Shown: piece by piece, positions 17,601-25,853 of the stretch | Layout of the letters: each line of letters starts with the position of its first letter | Numbering within the stretch: the first letter of the stretch is position 1 | Assembly (NCBI GenBank): GCA_963818645.1 | Contig: CAWFTF010000012.1 | Location: forward strand, 1-64,000 | Direction: 5' to 3' | Origin: Gp6-AA40 sp963818645 | GTDB taxonomy: Bacteria; Acidobacteriota; Vicinamibacteria; Vicinamibacterales; UBA2999 | DNA: 64,000 bases | The notes under the pieces: generated by a model | Seen by the model: only the letters and a program-made list of their open reading frames with translations | Told to the model about the DNA's origin: nothing | Database searches by the model: none | Translations under genes and position numbers: made by a program

Positions 17601-18137
17601 CTATTTCGCCGGGTTCGGCTTCGATCCGCGCGAGACCTCTTGCTGGCCGGCCGCAAGGACGTGCGTTCGCGACTTGAAGCGCCAGCCGTTTGCTGTCTTC
17701 ACGTACACGTCTTCGTAGCGCCCTTGCGCTTCGACCTTGCCAGGCTCGCCGTCGACACCGATTGCGATGAGGTACACCTTCCCGGTCGCGCCTCCCTGCG
17801 CCGGCTCGATGACGTGATTCACCAGCATGTGCACGATGCCCGCCCAGGGAACGTCCTTGCAGTCGGGCATGCCGCCGCGCGCAGCCTCGGCGAGCCGCTC
17901 CCGGCCTTCGAAGCGGTTGAGGATCTTGCCGTTGCGCGACGTCAGGAACGCGCCGTCCGCCACGTAGAGATCGGCGTAGTCGTATCCCTTGTTCGTGCAC
18001 TCGTCGATCGCATACGCATATTTCGAGACGAGTTGCTGAATGTCGAGGTAGTCCTGCGGCGTCAGCGTCGCCTGTTGCGCTGCAACCGGCACTGCCGCGG
18101 CAAGCGCGAGAAGAAGCGTCCACATCACTGACCTCAT
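17601..18137 (-). CDS. Exported SnoaL-like/NTF2-fold protein
   Basis: About 178 residues from the ATG at 18137, which has GGAG upstream and opens a good signal peptide (SVMWTLLLALAAAVPVAAQQ). The body is an NTF2/SnoaL-like fold: DYLDIQQLVSKYAYAIDECT, DYADLYVADGAFLTS, FEGRERLAEAARG, then VHMLVNHVIEPAQGGATGKV and GRYEDVYVKTANGWRFKSRTH split over the last strands. The proteins bind small molecules or act as isomerases; the role here is unknown. Its start overlaps the end of the metallo-beta-lactamase gene by four bases, so the two form an operon. Confidence 0.82.
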   Translation of the reverse strand: MRSVMWTLLLALAAAVPVAAQQATLTPQDYLDIQQLVSKYAYAIDECTNKGYDYADLYVADGAFLTSRNGKILNRFEGRERLAEAARGGMPDCKDVPWAGIVHMLVNHVIEPAQGGATGKVYLIAIGVDGEPGKVEAQGRYEDVYVKTANGWRFKSRTHVLAAGQQEVSRGSKPNPAK

Positions 18138-19088
18138 CGTCCGAGCTCCTTGATCAACGCGTCCAGTTGCTGGTACTGCAGGCAGCCGGGTGTAGGTGGA
18201 CTCGGAGGGCATCCTGTCGATCGCCAACCGTAGTCGTCCTCGAGAATTTTCGCGAGATCTGACTTCGACTTGCCCTCTTTAATCAGACCGATGAGCCGCG
18301 TGCGCATCGTCTCGAGGTCGGACTTGAACTTCACGACGTCGGCGCGAGTCGACACCGGGCCATGCCCGGGAATCACCGTGTCGAAATCGAGTTTCAGCAT
18401 CGTCGTCCATCGTCTTCGACCAGTCGAGAAAGCTGCCGCCCTGGACGTAGTCGACGTAGATCGGTACGCCGGGTGGCCGCGGAGGCGCGGGCGTCGCACC
18501 GCGCCCGCCTCCTCGGATTGCCAGGAACAGATCTCCCGTGTGAATCACCTTCACCTCGGGAAAATAGATCACCGCATCGCCGCTCGTGTGGCCACGACCG
18601 AAGTAATGCGCGCTGACCTCCTTGCCCCCGACATGGACCGCGAGCTCATTCGAGAATGTGATGCGCGGCAGCCCAATCGGCGTTCCCGGCGTGTCCTCGT
18701 AGTAGGGCCGCTTGATGTCGGCGAGGTTCGCGCGGACGTTCTTGTGCGCAATGACCTCGGCGATCGGCAGCATCTTGAAGTCGCCGCCGGCGTGGTCGTC
18801 GTGCTGATGCGTGTTGATGACGTAGCGCAACGGCTGGTCGGTTACCGACTTGATCTGCGCGAGGATGTCGGCATGGTTGCGGTCGAACATGTCGTCAACC
18901 AGCACGACTCCCTCTGAGGTCGTGTACAAGGCGACATTGCCTCCTTCGCCCGAGACCATGTACAGATCACCCTTGACCCGTTCCGTCCGGAGTGGTCCCG
19001 GCGGCTTGGCCGTCTGCGTGTAAACAGACCATGACGCCTGGACGATGAAGACGGCTGCACAGACACCGAGCACGACAACTCGTTTCAT
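18134..19088 (-). CDS. Exported metallo-beta-lactamase-fold hydrolase (one frameshift)
   Basis: From the ATG at 19088, a signal peptide (VVVLGVCAAVFIVQAS) leads to an MBL fold: GEGGNVALYTTSEGVVLVDD, the metal motif NTHQHDDHAGG, HYFGRGHTSGDAVIYF and VIHTGDLFL. Near 18399-18408 the frame changes: SKTMDD continues as TMLKLDFDTVIPGHGP in the neighbouring frame and runs to 18134. One extra base accounts for the break, and both parts are well conserved, so the gene is probably intact in the organism. It resembles the group of exported MBL hydrolases common in soil bacteria. The SnoaL-like gene follows with a four-base overlap. Confidence 0.82.
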
Positions 19089-19227
19089 GGAGATTCCTCG
19101 AATCGCCTGTGAATCTACACGATCCGGATCTTTTGCGATCGATGTTCGAGCGGTTGTCGATTTCCCGCGGGTCCGAGCGACTAGGGAGTGAGAGGGCGGA
19201 AAGAGGCGCCCATTTGGAGGATTGCAA

Positions 19228-19578
19228 ATGAAGTATCTGTGCCTGATTTACGACGAAGAAGCCAAGATGGCGAACATGTCCGAGGCCGACGCGAACGCGT
19301 TCATGGGCGAATACTTCGCCTTCACCGAGGCCGTCAAGAAGAGCGGCCATTACGTCGCCGGCGAGGCGCTGAAGCCGGTCAACACCGCGACAACCGTTCG
19401 TATGCGGAACGGCAAGATGTCGACGACCGATGGGCCTTTTGCCGAGACCAAGGAGCAGCTCGGTGGCTTCTACATGATCGAGGCGCGTGATCTCAACGAC
19501 GCGTTGCAGGTTGCGTCGAGAATCCCGTCGGCTCGTTTCGGGAGCATCGAGGTCAGGCCCGTCGAGGTATTCAACTGA
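19228..19578 (+). CDS. YCII-related DGPF-domain protein
   Basis: A 116-residue protein from the ATG at 19228 behind a strong GGAGG. The sequence KYLCLIYDEEAKMANMSEAD, AFTEAVKKSGHYVAGEALKP, the signature TTDGPFAETKEQLGGFYMIE and the ending GSIEVRPVEVF are those of the DGPF/YCII-like proteins. This family is the conserved partner of ECF42-type sigma factors, whose gene follows with overlapping stop and start. The biochemical role of DGPF proteins is not known; they are proposed partners or targets of ECF42. Confidence 0.93.
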   Translation: MKYLCLIYDEEAKMANMSEADANAFMGEYFAFTEAVKKSGHYVAGEALKPVNTATTVRMRNGKMSTTDGPFAETKEQLGGFYMIEARDLNDALQVASRIPSARFGSIEVRPVEVFN

Positions 19579-20810
19579 CAGATTCGTCGACGGCCAGCTC
19601 GATCGAGGCGCTCTACCGCTCGGACTCGCGCCGTGTGCTGGCCACACTCATCCGCCTCGTCGGCGACTTCGACCTCGCCGAGGAGGCGCTGCACGAGGCG
19701 TTCGCTGCCGCCGTCGAGCGCTGGCCGCGCGACGGGTTGCCTGGCAACCCGTTCGCGTGGCTGGTGTCGACCGGTCGCTTCAAGGCGATCGACGTCCTGC
19801 GGCGGCGCTCTCGTTTCGACGCGTCGGTTGCCGAGCTCGCGAGGCAGCTCGAGACATCTGTCGAGCCAATCTCGCTCGAGGATCAGCCGCTCGAGGACGA
19901 TCGCCTTCGTCTTGTTTTCACCTGCTGCCATCCAGCGCTTCCGCCCGACGCACAGATCGCGCTCACGCTGCGCGAAGTCTGCGGCCTGACGACGGAAGAG
20001 ATCGCGCACGCGTATCTCACTGCCCCACGCACCGTCGCGCAGCGCATCGTCCGCGCGAAGGCGAAGATTCGTGACGCCGGTATCCCGTATCAGGTGCCCG
20101 CGCGGGATGAACTTCCCCATCGTCTCGACGCAGTGCTGCATGTCGTGTATCTCGTCTTCAACGAGGGGTATTCGGCCTCGTCTGGCTCCTCGCTGACTCG
20201 CCATGACCTGTCGGCTGAAGCCATCCGGTTGGGACGGCTGCTCGCGGAGCTGCTGCCGGAAGCCGAAGCGATTGGCTTACTGGCGCTGATGCTGCTTCAG
20301 GAGTCGCGGCGCGCGGCACGCACGACTGAGGATGGCGAGCTTGTGCTACTGGCGGATCAGGATCGATCGTGCTGGAATCGCGAGCTGATTGCGGAGGGCG
20401 TGTCGCTCGTCGAGCGCGCACTGTCCTCGAGGCGGTTTGGGCCGTATTCGCTGCAAGCGGCAATCGCGGCGGTGCATGCAGAAGCACCAACGCCGGACGC
20501 GACCGACTGGGCGCAAATCGTGGGCCTCTACGATGTGCTGGTCAGGGCCGATCCCTCGCCGGTTGTCGAGCTGAATCGTGCGGCCGCTGTCGCGATGCGT
20601 GACGGCCCGGCGGCGGGCCTTGCGCTCATCGACGCGATCCTCGCGCGCGGGGAGCTGGCGGACTATCAGTTCGCTCACTCGGCGCGCGGCGAACTGCTGC
20701 GAAGGCTGGGAAGAAACGAAGAAGCCAGGGCTGCCTACGAGCGAGCCCTGGCGTTAACGAGCCAACAGACGGAGCGGTCGTTTCTCACAAACCGATTGAG
20801 GTCACTGTAA
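19575..20810 (+). CDS. ECF42-type sigma factor with C-terminal TPR-like domain
   Basis: A sigma-70 region 2 (RRVLATLIRLVGDFDLAEEA, PRDGLPGNPFAWLVSTGRFK), region 4 (LREVCGLTTEEIAHAYL, RTVAQRIVRAKAKI) and a long helical C-terminal domain (HVVYLVFNEGYSASSG, LVRADPSPVVELNRAAAVA, RRLGRNEEARAAYERAL) define the ECF42 group. Region 2 needs residues upstream of the first usual start (GTG 19635). In frame, only a CTG at 19575 fits, giving L/MTDSSTASSIEALYRSDSRR, and it overlaps the DGPF stop as CTGA. A CTG start or a base error is therefore likely. Coupled to the DGPF gene. Confidence 0.88.
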   Translation: MTDSSTASSIEALYRSDSRRVLATLIRLVGDFDLAEEALHEAFAAAVERWPRDGLPGNPFAWLVSTGRFKAIDVLRRRSRFDASVAELARQLETSVEPISLEDQPLEDDRLRLVFTCCHPALPPDAQIALTLREVCGLTTEEIAHAYLTAPRTVAQRIVRAKAKIRDAGIPYQVPARDELPHRLDAVLHVVYLVFNEGYSASSGSSLTRHDLSAEAIRLGRLLAELLPEAEAIGLLALMLLQESRRAARTTEDGELVLLADQDRSCWNRELIAEGVSLVERALSSRRFGPYSLQAAIAAVHAEAPTPDATDWAQIVGLYDVLVRADPSPVVELNRAAAVAMRDGPAAGLALIDAILARGELADYQFAHSARGELLRRLGRNEEARAAYERALALTSQQTERSFLTNRLRSL

Positions 20811-20816
20811 TCGAGC

Positions 20817-21455
20817 TCACTTGTATTTGCCGATTGCAATGCCGTAGCTGAGGCTCCAGACCACCTCGGCACCTGTCCCCTCTGGGACCGCAGAAACTTT
20901 TCCGAAGTCCGAAGCGTTGAACCGATTCGGATAGATGCGAAGGTCGAACTCGAGATTGGTTCGCCCAAACCGGACGCCAATCGGGCGCACCTTGATCGCC
21001 GCATTGTTGAATGCGTCCCAATCCTCGCCTCCGCCAAAGAGGCGGTTGTACGAAAAACCCAGGCCGTGATAAATCTCGGCTCTGTCACCGCCTGGCAACC
21101 AGTTGTCATGGTGGACCAACTCGATCATCGGGTCGAAGGCGAACATCCAGGCATCACCTGGTTCGTACGTGACGCCATTCGAGTCCTTCCCCGTGGACCC
21201 GTACAGCCCTCCTTCGAGTGAAAGTCGATACCTCACCTTCGGCTTCAGCGTGCGGAGAGAAACGGGAAAGGGCAACGTCACGTAACAGATTTCCAACTCG
21301 AAGTGAAGGGTGACCTTACACTGGATACCACCGCCCACGAATTGCGGGCCGCTCATCTCCCAGATCAATTCGCCGATACCGGCACTGCCGGTGCGCGGTG
21401 TCGCAAGAACCAAGGCCGCCACACTGAGGGCCATCCACACGTTTCGCTTCACCAT
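20817..21455 (-). CDS. Exported hypothetical protein
   Basis: A 212-residue protein with a signal peptide (VWMALSVAALVLATPRTGSA) and a body rich in alternating hydrophobic and polar residues (CKVTLHFELEICYVTLPFPV, YGSTGKDSNGVTYEPGDAWM, TNLEFDLRIYPNRFNASDFG, VVWSLSYGIAIGKYK). The pattern and the aromatic-plus-basic C-terminus suggest a small beta-barrel or beta-sandwich envelope protein, but no family was recognised. GGAGG precedes the ATG. It is the last of three minus-strand genes after a sigma factor and a membrane Ser/Thr kinase, so it may be a product controlled by that system. Confidence 0.65.
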   Translation of the reverse strand: MVKRNVWMALSVAALVLATPRTGSAGIGELIWEMSGPQFVGGGIQCKVTLHFELEICYVTLPFPVSLRTLKPKVRYRLSLEGGLYGSTGKDSNGVTYEPGDAWMFAFDPMIELVHHDNWLPGGDRAEIYHGLGFSYNRLFGGGEDWDAFNNAAIKVRPIGVRFGRTNLEFDLRIYPNRFNASDFGKVSAVPEGTGAEVVWSLSYGIAIGKYK

Positions 21456-21482
21456 CGAATCCTCCGTGTCTCCAACATGTAG

Positions 21483-22511
21483 CTATGAAGTCGGGCGGCG
21501 ATCAAACAGAGCTCTGGTCTCTCCCGTGAGCCTAAGTCCCGGCGCATCCTTCCGTATCCTGAATCGCGGACGACCGGGCTCATTCGGAGCATAGAGGAGC
21601 AACTCTTCCCTCGTCGTACCTATAACGAGAGCGGTGTGATTATCGAACGTAGCGACGGCAAAGCTGTCCCAAATCGCTCGGCGCGGAGCGACAGCGACAG
21701 CGACTATTAGGACGGCGAGGCCCAATGTGGCCCATTTCATTACTCGGAGTGTCGGCGCGTCTTTCTGGCTTTCCTCTAGCTTTGGAAACAAACGCCATAT
21801 GACCAGACCGAGCGCGAAGCTTAGTACGGCGGAATACACGCCGTGGTACTGATGTATCGGACGACTGGCAGGTTCGAGAATCTTCATCGACGTAAAGGGA
21901 AGATTCGGGTCTTGCCGGAGCGCCCACAGTACGGCAAACACATCCCAATAGCGCCACAAGAGAGCAAGTGCCACGGCACTACCGACAAGCAAAATAGCGG
22001 TGGCGACGCCTGCGGGATTCAATGTACGGATTCCAGCACCGAGTCGATGGAAAGGATGCTTGAGCGAAGTCGGCAGCAGCAGGCGAATGCCGGCCATCAC
22101 AGCAACAACTGTCGCACTTGATACCCAGATGGCAATAAAGGGGAACAGGGCCTGGAAGCCGAGTGTGAACACGGGTCCAGACCCCAGATAGAAGTCGGGA
22201 TCAATGCGAAGAACGACCTCGAATACACGCGCGGACGTGAAACCGAGGAGGCCCACGAATACGATCAGTGCCGCCAAAATTGCGGCGGCGCGTTTCGCGT
22301 AAGTCCACCCGGTCGGACCCGGATTCGGCGGCGGCACCGGAGCGGGAACAGGCCGCGTCGACGGCTCACCGGAAAGCTTTGCCTCCATGTCGCCCGCGGT
22401 CGCGTAGCGTCGCATCGGGTTCGGATCGATGGCGCGCTCAACGATCGAGATGAAGGAGTCCGGGAGATCCGGACGCTCGTCGCGCAAGGCGTCGCCTCTC
22501 CCCACGCGCAT
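21483..22511 (-). CDS. Ser/Thr kinase, C-terminal half with membrane module (same gene as 22438-23493)
   Basis: This frame holds the end of the kinase lobe (RPDLPDSFISIVERAIDPNP, RRYATAGDMEAKL), a proline-rich linker and about five transmembrane helices (AAAILAALIVFVGLLGFTSA, LGFQALFPFIAIWVSSATVV, ATAILLVGSAVALALLWRYW, YSAVLSFALGLVIWRLF, WATLGLAVLIVAVAVA), ending in a soluble tail of about 55 residues. It joins the kinase half through a one-base shift in a C4 run at 22500-22503. The first codons listed are not a real start. The hydrophobic region lacks a recognised name; it would anchor the kinase in the membrane and may sense membrane or periplasmic signals. Confidence 0.8.
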   Translation of the reverse strand: MRVGRGDALRDERPDLPDSFISIVERAIDPNPMRRYATAGDMEAKLSGEPSTRPVPAPVPPPNPGPTGWTYAKRAAAILAALIVFVGLLGFTSARVFEVVLRIDPDFYLGSGPVFTLGFQALFPFIAIWVSSATVVAVMAGIRLLLPTSLKHPFHRLGAGIRTLNPAGVATAILLVGSAVALALLWRYWDVFAVLWALRQDPNLPFTSMKILEPASRPIHQYHGVYSAVLSFALGLVIWRLFPKLEESQKDAPTLRVMKWATLGLAVLIVAVAVAPRRAIWDSFAVATFDNHTALVIGTTREELLLYAPNEPGRPRFRIRKDAPGLRLTGETRALFDRRPTS

Positions 22512-23493
22512 GAGCCTCGCGCAACTCCTGCATCGATCCGCCGTTCACCGGAAACGCGTTGGTGACGAGGTGAAACAGCAGTACGCCGGCGGCGTAAATG
22601 TCGGTCCGTACGCTGGCCGCCGAACTTTCAAAGAGTTCAGGCGCCATGTAGAGCGGAGTACCTTGAGGGCGGGTGGCCAGGGCGTTTCCCTGAAACTCGC
22701 CTGCACCGAAGTCCATCAGGATGATGCCGCCGCCATCGTGTGCGCGCATCACGTTCTGCGCCTTCACGTCTCGGTGGATGATGCTGGCGCGATGCACCGC
22801 GGCCAGCGCCCGGCAGAGTTCCAGTCCGACGCTGCTCGCTTCGCCCGCGCTCAATCTCCCTTTGGATACTCGTGCAGCCAGGGTTTCACCATCGATGAAA
22901 TCCATCCAGAAACCGACCCGTCCGTTATGACGGTCTGCCCCGTGCACCCTGACGACGTTGTCGTGGCGCACGCGGGCCAGTCTGCGCGCTTCGTGGAGAA
23001 GGTCCGATGGCTGAACGCGGCTTTCCGCTTCAGGCTTGAGAAGCTTCAACGCAACGGGATGATCGAGCCAGGTGTCGTGCGCATGAAACACTTCACCGTA
23101 CGAGCCTTCGCCGATCCTGCGCACCAGGAGCAAATGTCCCCAGACCCCGAAGTTTGGTGCAGGTGCGGGTCCAGCAGGAGGCACGCCTCCAGGCGGAGTT
23201 CCTTCTCCAGGCGTGGTCCTGAGATCGGGCCAGACTCGACGTGCGCCCGCAGATTGGATTGGAATACCGCCAGCCCCCGCGTGTGGCGTGGTCAGCGAGG
23301 CATCTTCGGTGAGTGCGACCTCATCGACCTGCGATCGATGGACGTCCGCGACTTCCGCGATCAGCCGCAGCTGCCGGATCAGCGCGCGTGACTCTTCGTC
23401 AGGGGCATTCCGTTCGAGCGCGTCCCAGTCAACCGACTCGCCGTCGGCCACTGACTCGAACAGTTTGTCGAGATCGTCTGACTCTCCGGCCAT
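22438..23493 (-). CDS. Ser/Thr protein kinase, N-terminal catalytic half (frameshifted before its membrane module)
   Basis: From the ATG at 23493, about 60 acidic residues of helical leader and a proline-rich linker lead to a Hanks-type kinase domain: glycine loop RRIGEGSYGEVFHAHD, lysine in VALKLLKPE, catalytic loop IIHRDVKAQNVM, ILMDFGAGEF and PLYMAPELFE, then DIYAAGVLLFHLVTNAFP. All catalytic residues are present. The frame breaks after EAHARG at the C4 run 22500-22503, where one extra base separates it from the continuing kinase lobe and membrane part. A sigma factor gene lies 139 bases upstream on the same strand, a pairing common for kinase-linked ECF systems. Confidence 0.88.
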   Translation of the reverse strand: MAGESDDLDKLFESVADGESVDWDALERNAPDEESRALIRQLRLIAEVADVHRSQVDEVALTEDASLTTPHAGAGGIPIQSAGARRVWPDLRTTPGEGTPPGGVPPAGPAPAPNFGVWGHLLLVRRIGEGSYGEVFHAHDTWLDHPVALKLLKPEAESRVQPSDLLHEARRLARVRHDNVVRVHGADRHNGRVGFWMDFIDGETLAARVSKGRLSAGEASSVGLELCRALAAVHRASIIHRDVKAQNVMRAHDGGGIILMDFGAGEFQGNALATRPQGTPLYMAPELFESSAASVRTDIYAAGVLLFHLVTNAFPVNGGSMQELREAHARGERRRLARRASGSPGLLHLDR

Positions 23494-23632
23494 GCCTCGC
23501 GGCTCCAGTCACGCATGGCCGGCCCGCGACGAGTCGTCGAACGGCACCGGAGGCAGGAATCACCCTGCCGCCGGTTACGGCTTTGGCTGTCTGCGTGTTG
23601 GCGAGGCTTACGATACTACGAGGAACTTGTGA

Positions 23633-24265
23633 TCAGGTGTCTGACTTATCGGAAGCAACTGGCCTGTCAGTCATCGCCTTGAGGAGGTTCCTGAGCGCCC
23701 GGACGACGGCCATACGCGCGGCGTCGGCGGTGGGTTTATCCAGGGCAATCGCGATTTCGTCGTAGCTTTGCTGCAGTTCCACGCGAGCGATGATCGCCTC
23801 ACGGTCGACCGGGCGCAACGATTTGAGCGCCGCTTCATATCGCTCCAGCGACTGCTGTCCGATCGCCCGCTCGAGCGGCGACGGCCCCTCGTCCGGCTGA
23901 TCGTCCGAGAGCTCGGTGGCCGGCGGGCGCACTTTCACTTTCCTGATCTCGTCCCGAATGTGGTTGTTCACGGCCTGACGCAGATACGCCTGCAGCGCGC
24001 CTGGATGCTTGGCTTCAAAAGTCTTCAGATGTGGAAGCGCGCGGAGAACCGCGTTCTGCACGAGATCCTGTGTCTCCGCCAGACTGCGTGCCCACTGCGG
24101 CAGGCGGCCGCGCGCCCAGCGCTTGAGCGGCGGAATCGAGCGCTCGACCAGGAGGCTGACCGCTTCTTCGTCGCCCCTCTTGAATCGCTCGAGGAGCTCG
24201 ATCGTGTTGGTCATCCCAACTGGCCGGTCAGGCAACCCGTTCTCCTGCATCGTCGTGTCGCACAT
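23633..24265 (-). CDS. Sigma-70 family (ECF-like) sigma factor paired with a Ser/Thr kinase
   Basis: A 210-residue sigma factor with region 2 (LLERFKRGDEEAVSLLVERS, ETQDLVQNAVLRALPHLKTF) and region 4 (LKSLRPVDREAIIARVELQQ, YDEIAIALDKPTADAARMAV). The RPVDREAI and SYDEIA motifs are typical of sigma factors encoded next to Hanks-type kinases. GAGGGGGATACC before the ATG gives a strong SD. No anti-sigma gene is visible; control through the downstream kinase is inferred. Gene order sigma, kinase, exported protein suggests one regulatory unit. Confidence 0.88.
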   Translation of the reverse strand: MCDTTMQENGLPDRPVGMTNTIELLERFKRGDEEAVSLLVERSIPPLKRWARGRLPQWARSLAETQDLVQNAVLRALPHLKTFEAKHPGALQAYLRQAVNNHIRDEIRKVKVRPPATELSDDQPDEGPSPLERAIGQQSLERYEAALKSLRPVDREAIIARVELQQSYDEIAIALDKPTADAARMAVVRALRNLLKAMTDRPVASDKSDT

Positions 24266-24420
24266 GGTATCCCCCTCTTGTTGGCGCCAACAAGCTGGCC
24301 CTGGCGCTCACGATTGCGGGGCTGCTCCCGGCCCGACTTCCTTCCACACCTTAGTAAACGGGAGGTATCGGGAAACCGAACTCAGCCGTGGGCTTGTGCA
24401 GTTCTGATGACGTGGAGCGC

Positions 24421-25077
24421 CTATCTGTCGCCCCAATGTACGAGCAGCGCCTGCGGGTCGTCGACGATCTTCAAGGCTCCGCTCAGGCTGCTGTCGGGCC
24501 AATACCCTCCACATCGCACCGCAATCGCACCGATACCAGCGCGGTCGGCGGCTTCGATATCGTACGGCGTGTCGCCAACCAGTAGAGTCTGCTCGGGCCG
24601 CGCCCACGATCGCGCCAGCGCCGCATGCACGATGTCCGGATCGGGCTTCGACGCGGCTGCATCGTCTTTCGTGGCGCGGGACGGGATCAGATCGTCCACA
24701 CCCGCCTGCTCGAGGAGGGCGTTCATCTCTCGATCGTCCGCGGAGGTTGCGATGATCAGCTCGATCTGTCTCCCGCTGAGATACTCGAGCAGCGGCCTGG
24801 CCCCGCGGGTGGCTCGAAGCCCGGGCAACATCGCGCCGAAGATTTGCTTCTTTCGGCCCGCGATGGCCTTCCCTGCATCCGAGTCTTCACTGACGTGCGC
24901 AACAGCAGGAAGGATCTTGTCGCCACCCATGCCGATCATTCGGCGAATCTGATCGACTTCGACGGTGACGCCGTGTTCTCTCAGCGCCTGCGTCCATGAT
25001 TCCGCGTGCGCATCATTGCTGTCGATCAGCGTTCCATCAACATCGAACAGCAGGGTTTTGAACGGAAGGCTACGCAT
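24421..25077 (-). CDS. HAD-superfamily hydrolase (beta-phosphoglucomutase/phosphoglycolate phosphatase-like)
   Basis: About 218 residues from the ATG at 25077, chosen because it is directly followed by the family start (PFKTLLFDVDGTLIDSNDAH). Motif I DVDGTLID carries both catalytic Asp residues, motif II lies in ELIIATSADD, and motifs III and IV are SKPDPDIVHAAL and LLVGDTPYDIEAAD. A helical cap follows motif I (HAESWTQALREHGVTV). The substrate cannot be told from sequence; small sugar phosphates or phosphoglycolate are typical. Cytoplasmic, transcribed alone. Confidence 0.9.
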   Translation of the reverse strand: MRSLPFKTLLFDVDGTLIDSNDAHAESWTQALREHGVTVEVDQIRRMIGMGGDKILPAVAHVSEDSDAGKAIAGRKKQIFGAMLPGLRATRGARPLLEYLSGRQIELIIATSADDREMNALLEQAGVDDLIPSRATKDDAAASKPDPDIVHAALARSWARPEQTLLVGDTPYDIEAADRAGIGAIAVRCGGYWPDSSLSGALKIVDDPQALLVHWGDR

Positions 25078-25217
25078 AGGCGAGCTGTATCGACCGTGCA
25101 AACCTCGTGCGCGGGGATCGACTCCGGATGCCAGCGAGTGGCACCGGAGTTGCTCATACACGATTCGACTCCGGTGATTCCGCACTCTGCGGGATTCCAA
25201 GCGTCCCACCACAATGA

Positions 25218-25243
25218 GTCGGAAGGCTCTCGGGCCTTCCGAC
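25218..25243. repeat. Ten-base-pair perfect hairpin in an otherwise empty gap
   Basis: GTCGGAAGGC at 25218-25227 and GCCTTCCGAC at 25234-25243 form a perfect ten-pair stem around a six-base loop. It lies between the HAD gene start and tRNA-Pro, about 185 bases beyond the tRNA on the same strand. No T-run follows on either strand, so a simple intrinsic terminator is doubtful. Apart from this and a smaller GTGCC-GA-GGCAC hairpin near 25357-25368, nothing is seen between 25078 and 25426. Confidence 0.5.
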
Positions 25244-25426
25244 CCGCCTCAAACACCTAAGCTTTTCGAACTTCGCGGGCAGATCCGCGCTCGACCATGC
25301 GACGACCCTGTCCAGTCGGCAGGCGAAGTTGTGTCACATTGCCAATGGCAATTTGCAAGTTGTGCCGAGGCACAGCAACTCGCGCGGCGTAACAACAGAA
25401 TGTCGATGGAAACGGAAGGAGTGAAA

Positions 25427-25504
<78 letters not shown>

Positions 25505-25595
25505 CAGAACAGCTAGTGTAGCACGCAAGGCGACTTTAAACGCCGCTCACCGAGAGCCTTGAGCTGAATGCCCCTGCAAGGCTACCGTATTCCCC

Positions 25596-25850
25596 ATGCC
25601 GATCTATGAGTACGAGTGCCGCGGGTGCGGACGAGAGTTCGAACAGCTCGTACGCACCGGAGACGTCCCTGCCTGCCCCTCATGTCACGGGCAGGATCTG
25701 CAGCGCCTGCTCTCTCACAGTTCCGTCAGCACCGAGGGCACGCGTCAGAACTCGTTCAACAAAGCTCGCGCCAGAGCGAAGTTGGTTCAGCGCGACAAGG
25801 ACGTGGCGCAGGCGGAGTATGAGAAGAAGCACCACGAGGAAGGCCACTGA
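25596..25850 (+). CDS. FmdB-family zinc ribbon protein
   Basis: An 84-residue protein beginning MPIYEYECRGCGREFE with a second knuckle CPSCHGQDLQRLLS, the standard CxxC-CxxC FmdB zinc ribbon, followed by a charged helical tail rich in Lys, Glu and His. FmdB-type proteins are thought to regulate or assist formamidase and amidase genes, but many copies have no known role. There is no SD; TACCGT at 25583-25588 lies seven bases before the ATG. It converges on surE with three bases between. Confidence 0.9.
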   Translation: MPIYEYECRGCGREFEQLVRTGDVPACPSCHGQDLQRLLSHSSVSTEGTRQNSFNKARARAKLVQRDKDVAQAEYEKKHHEEGH

Positions 25851-25853
25851 CGC

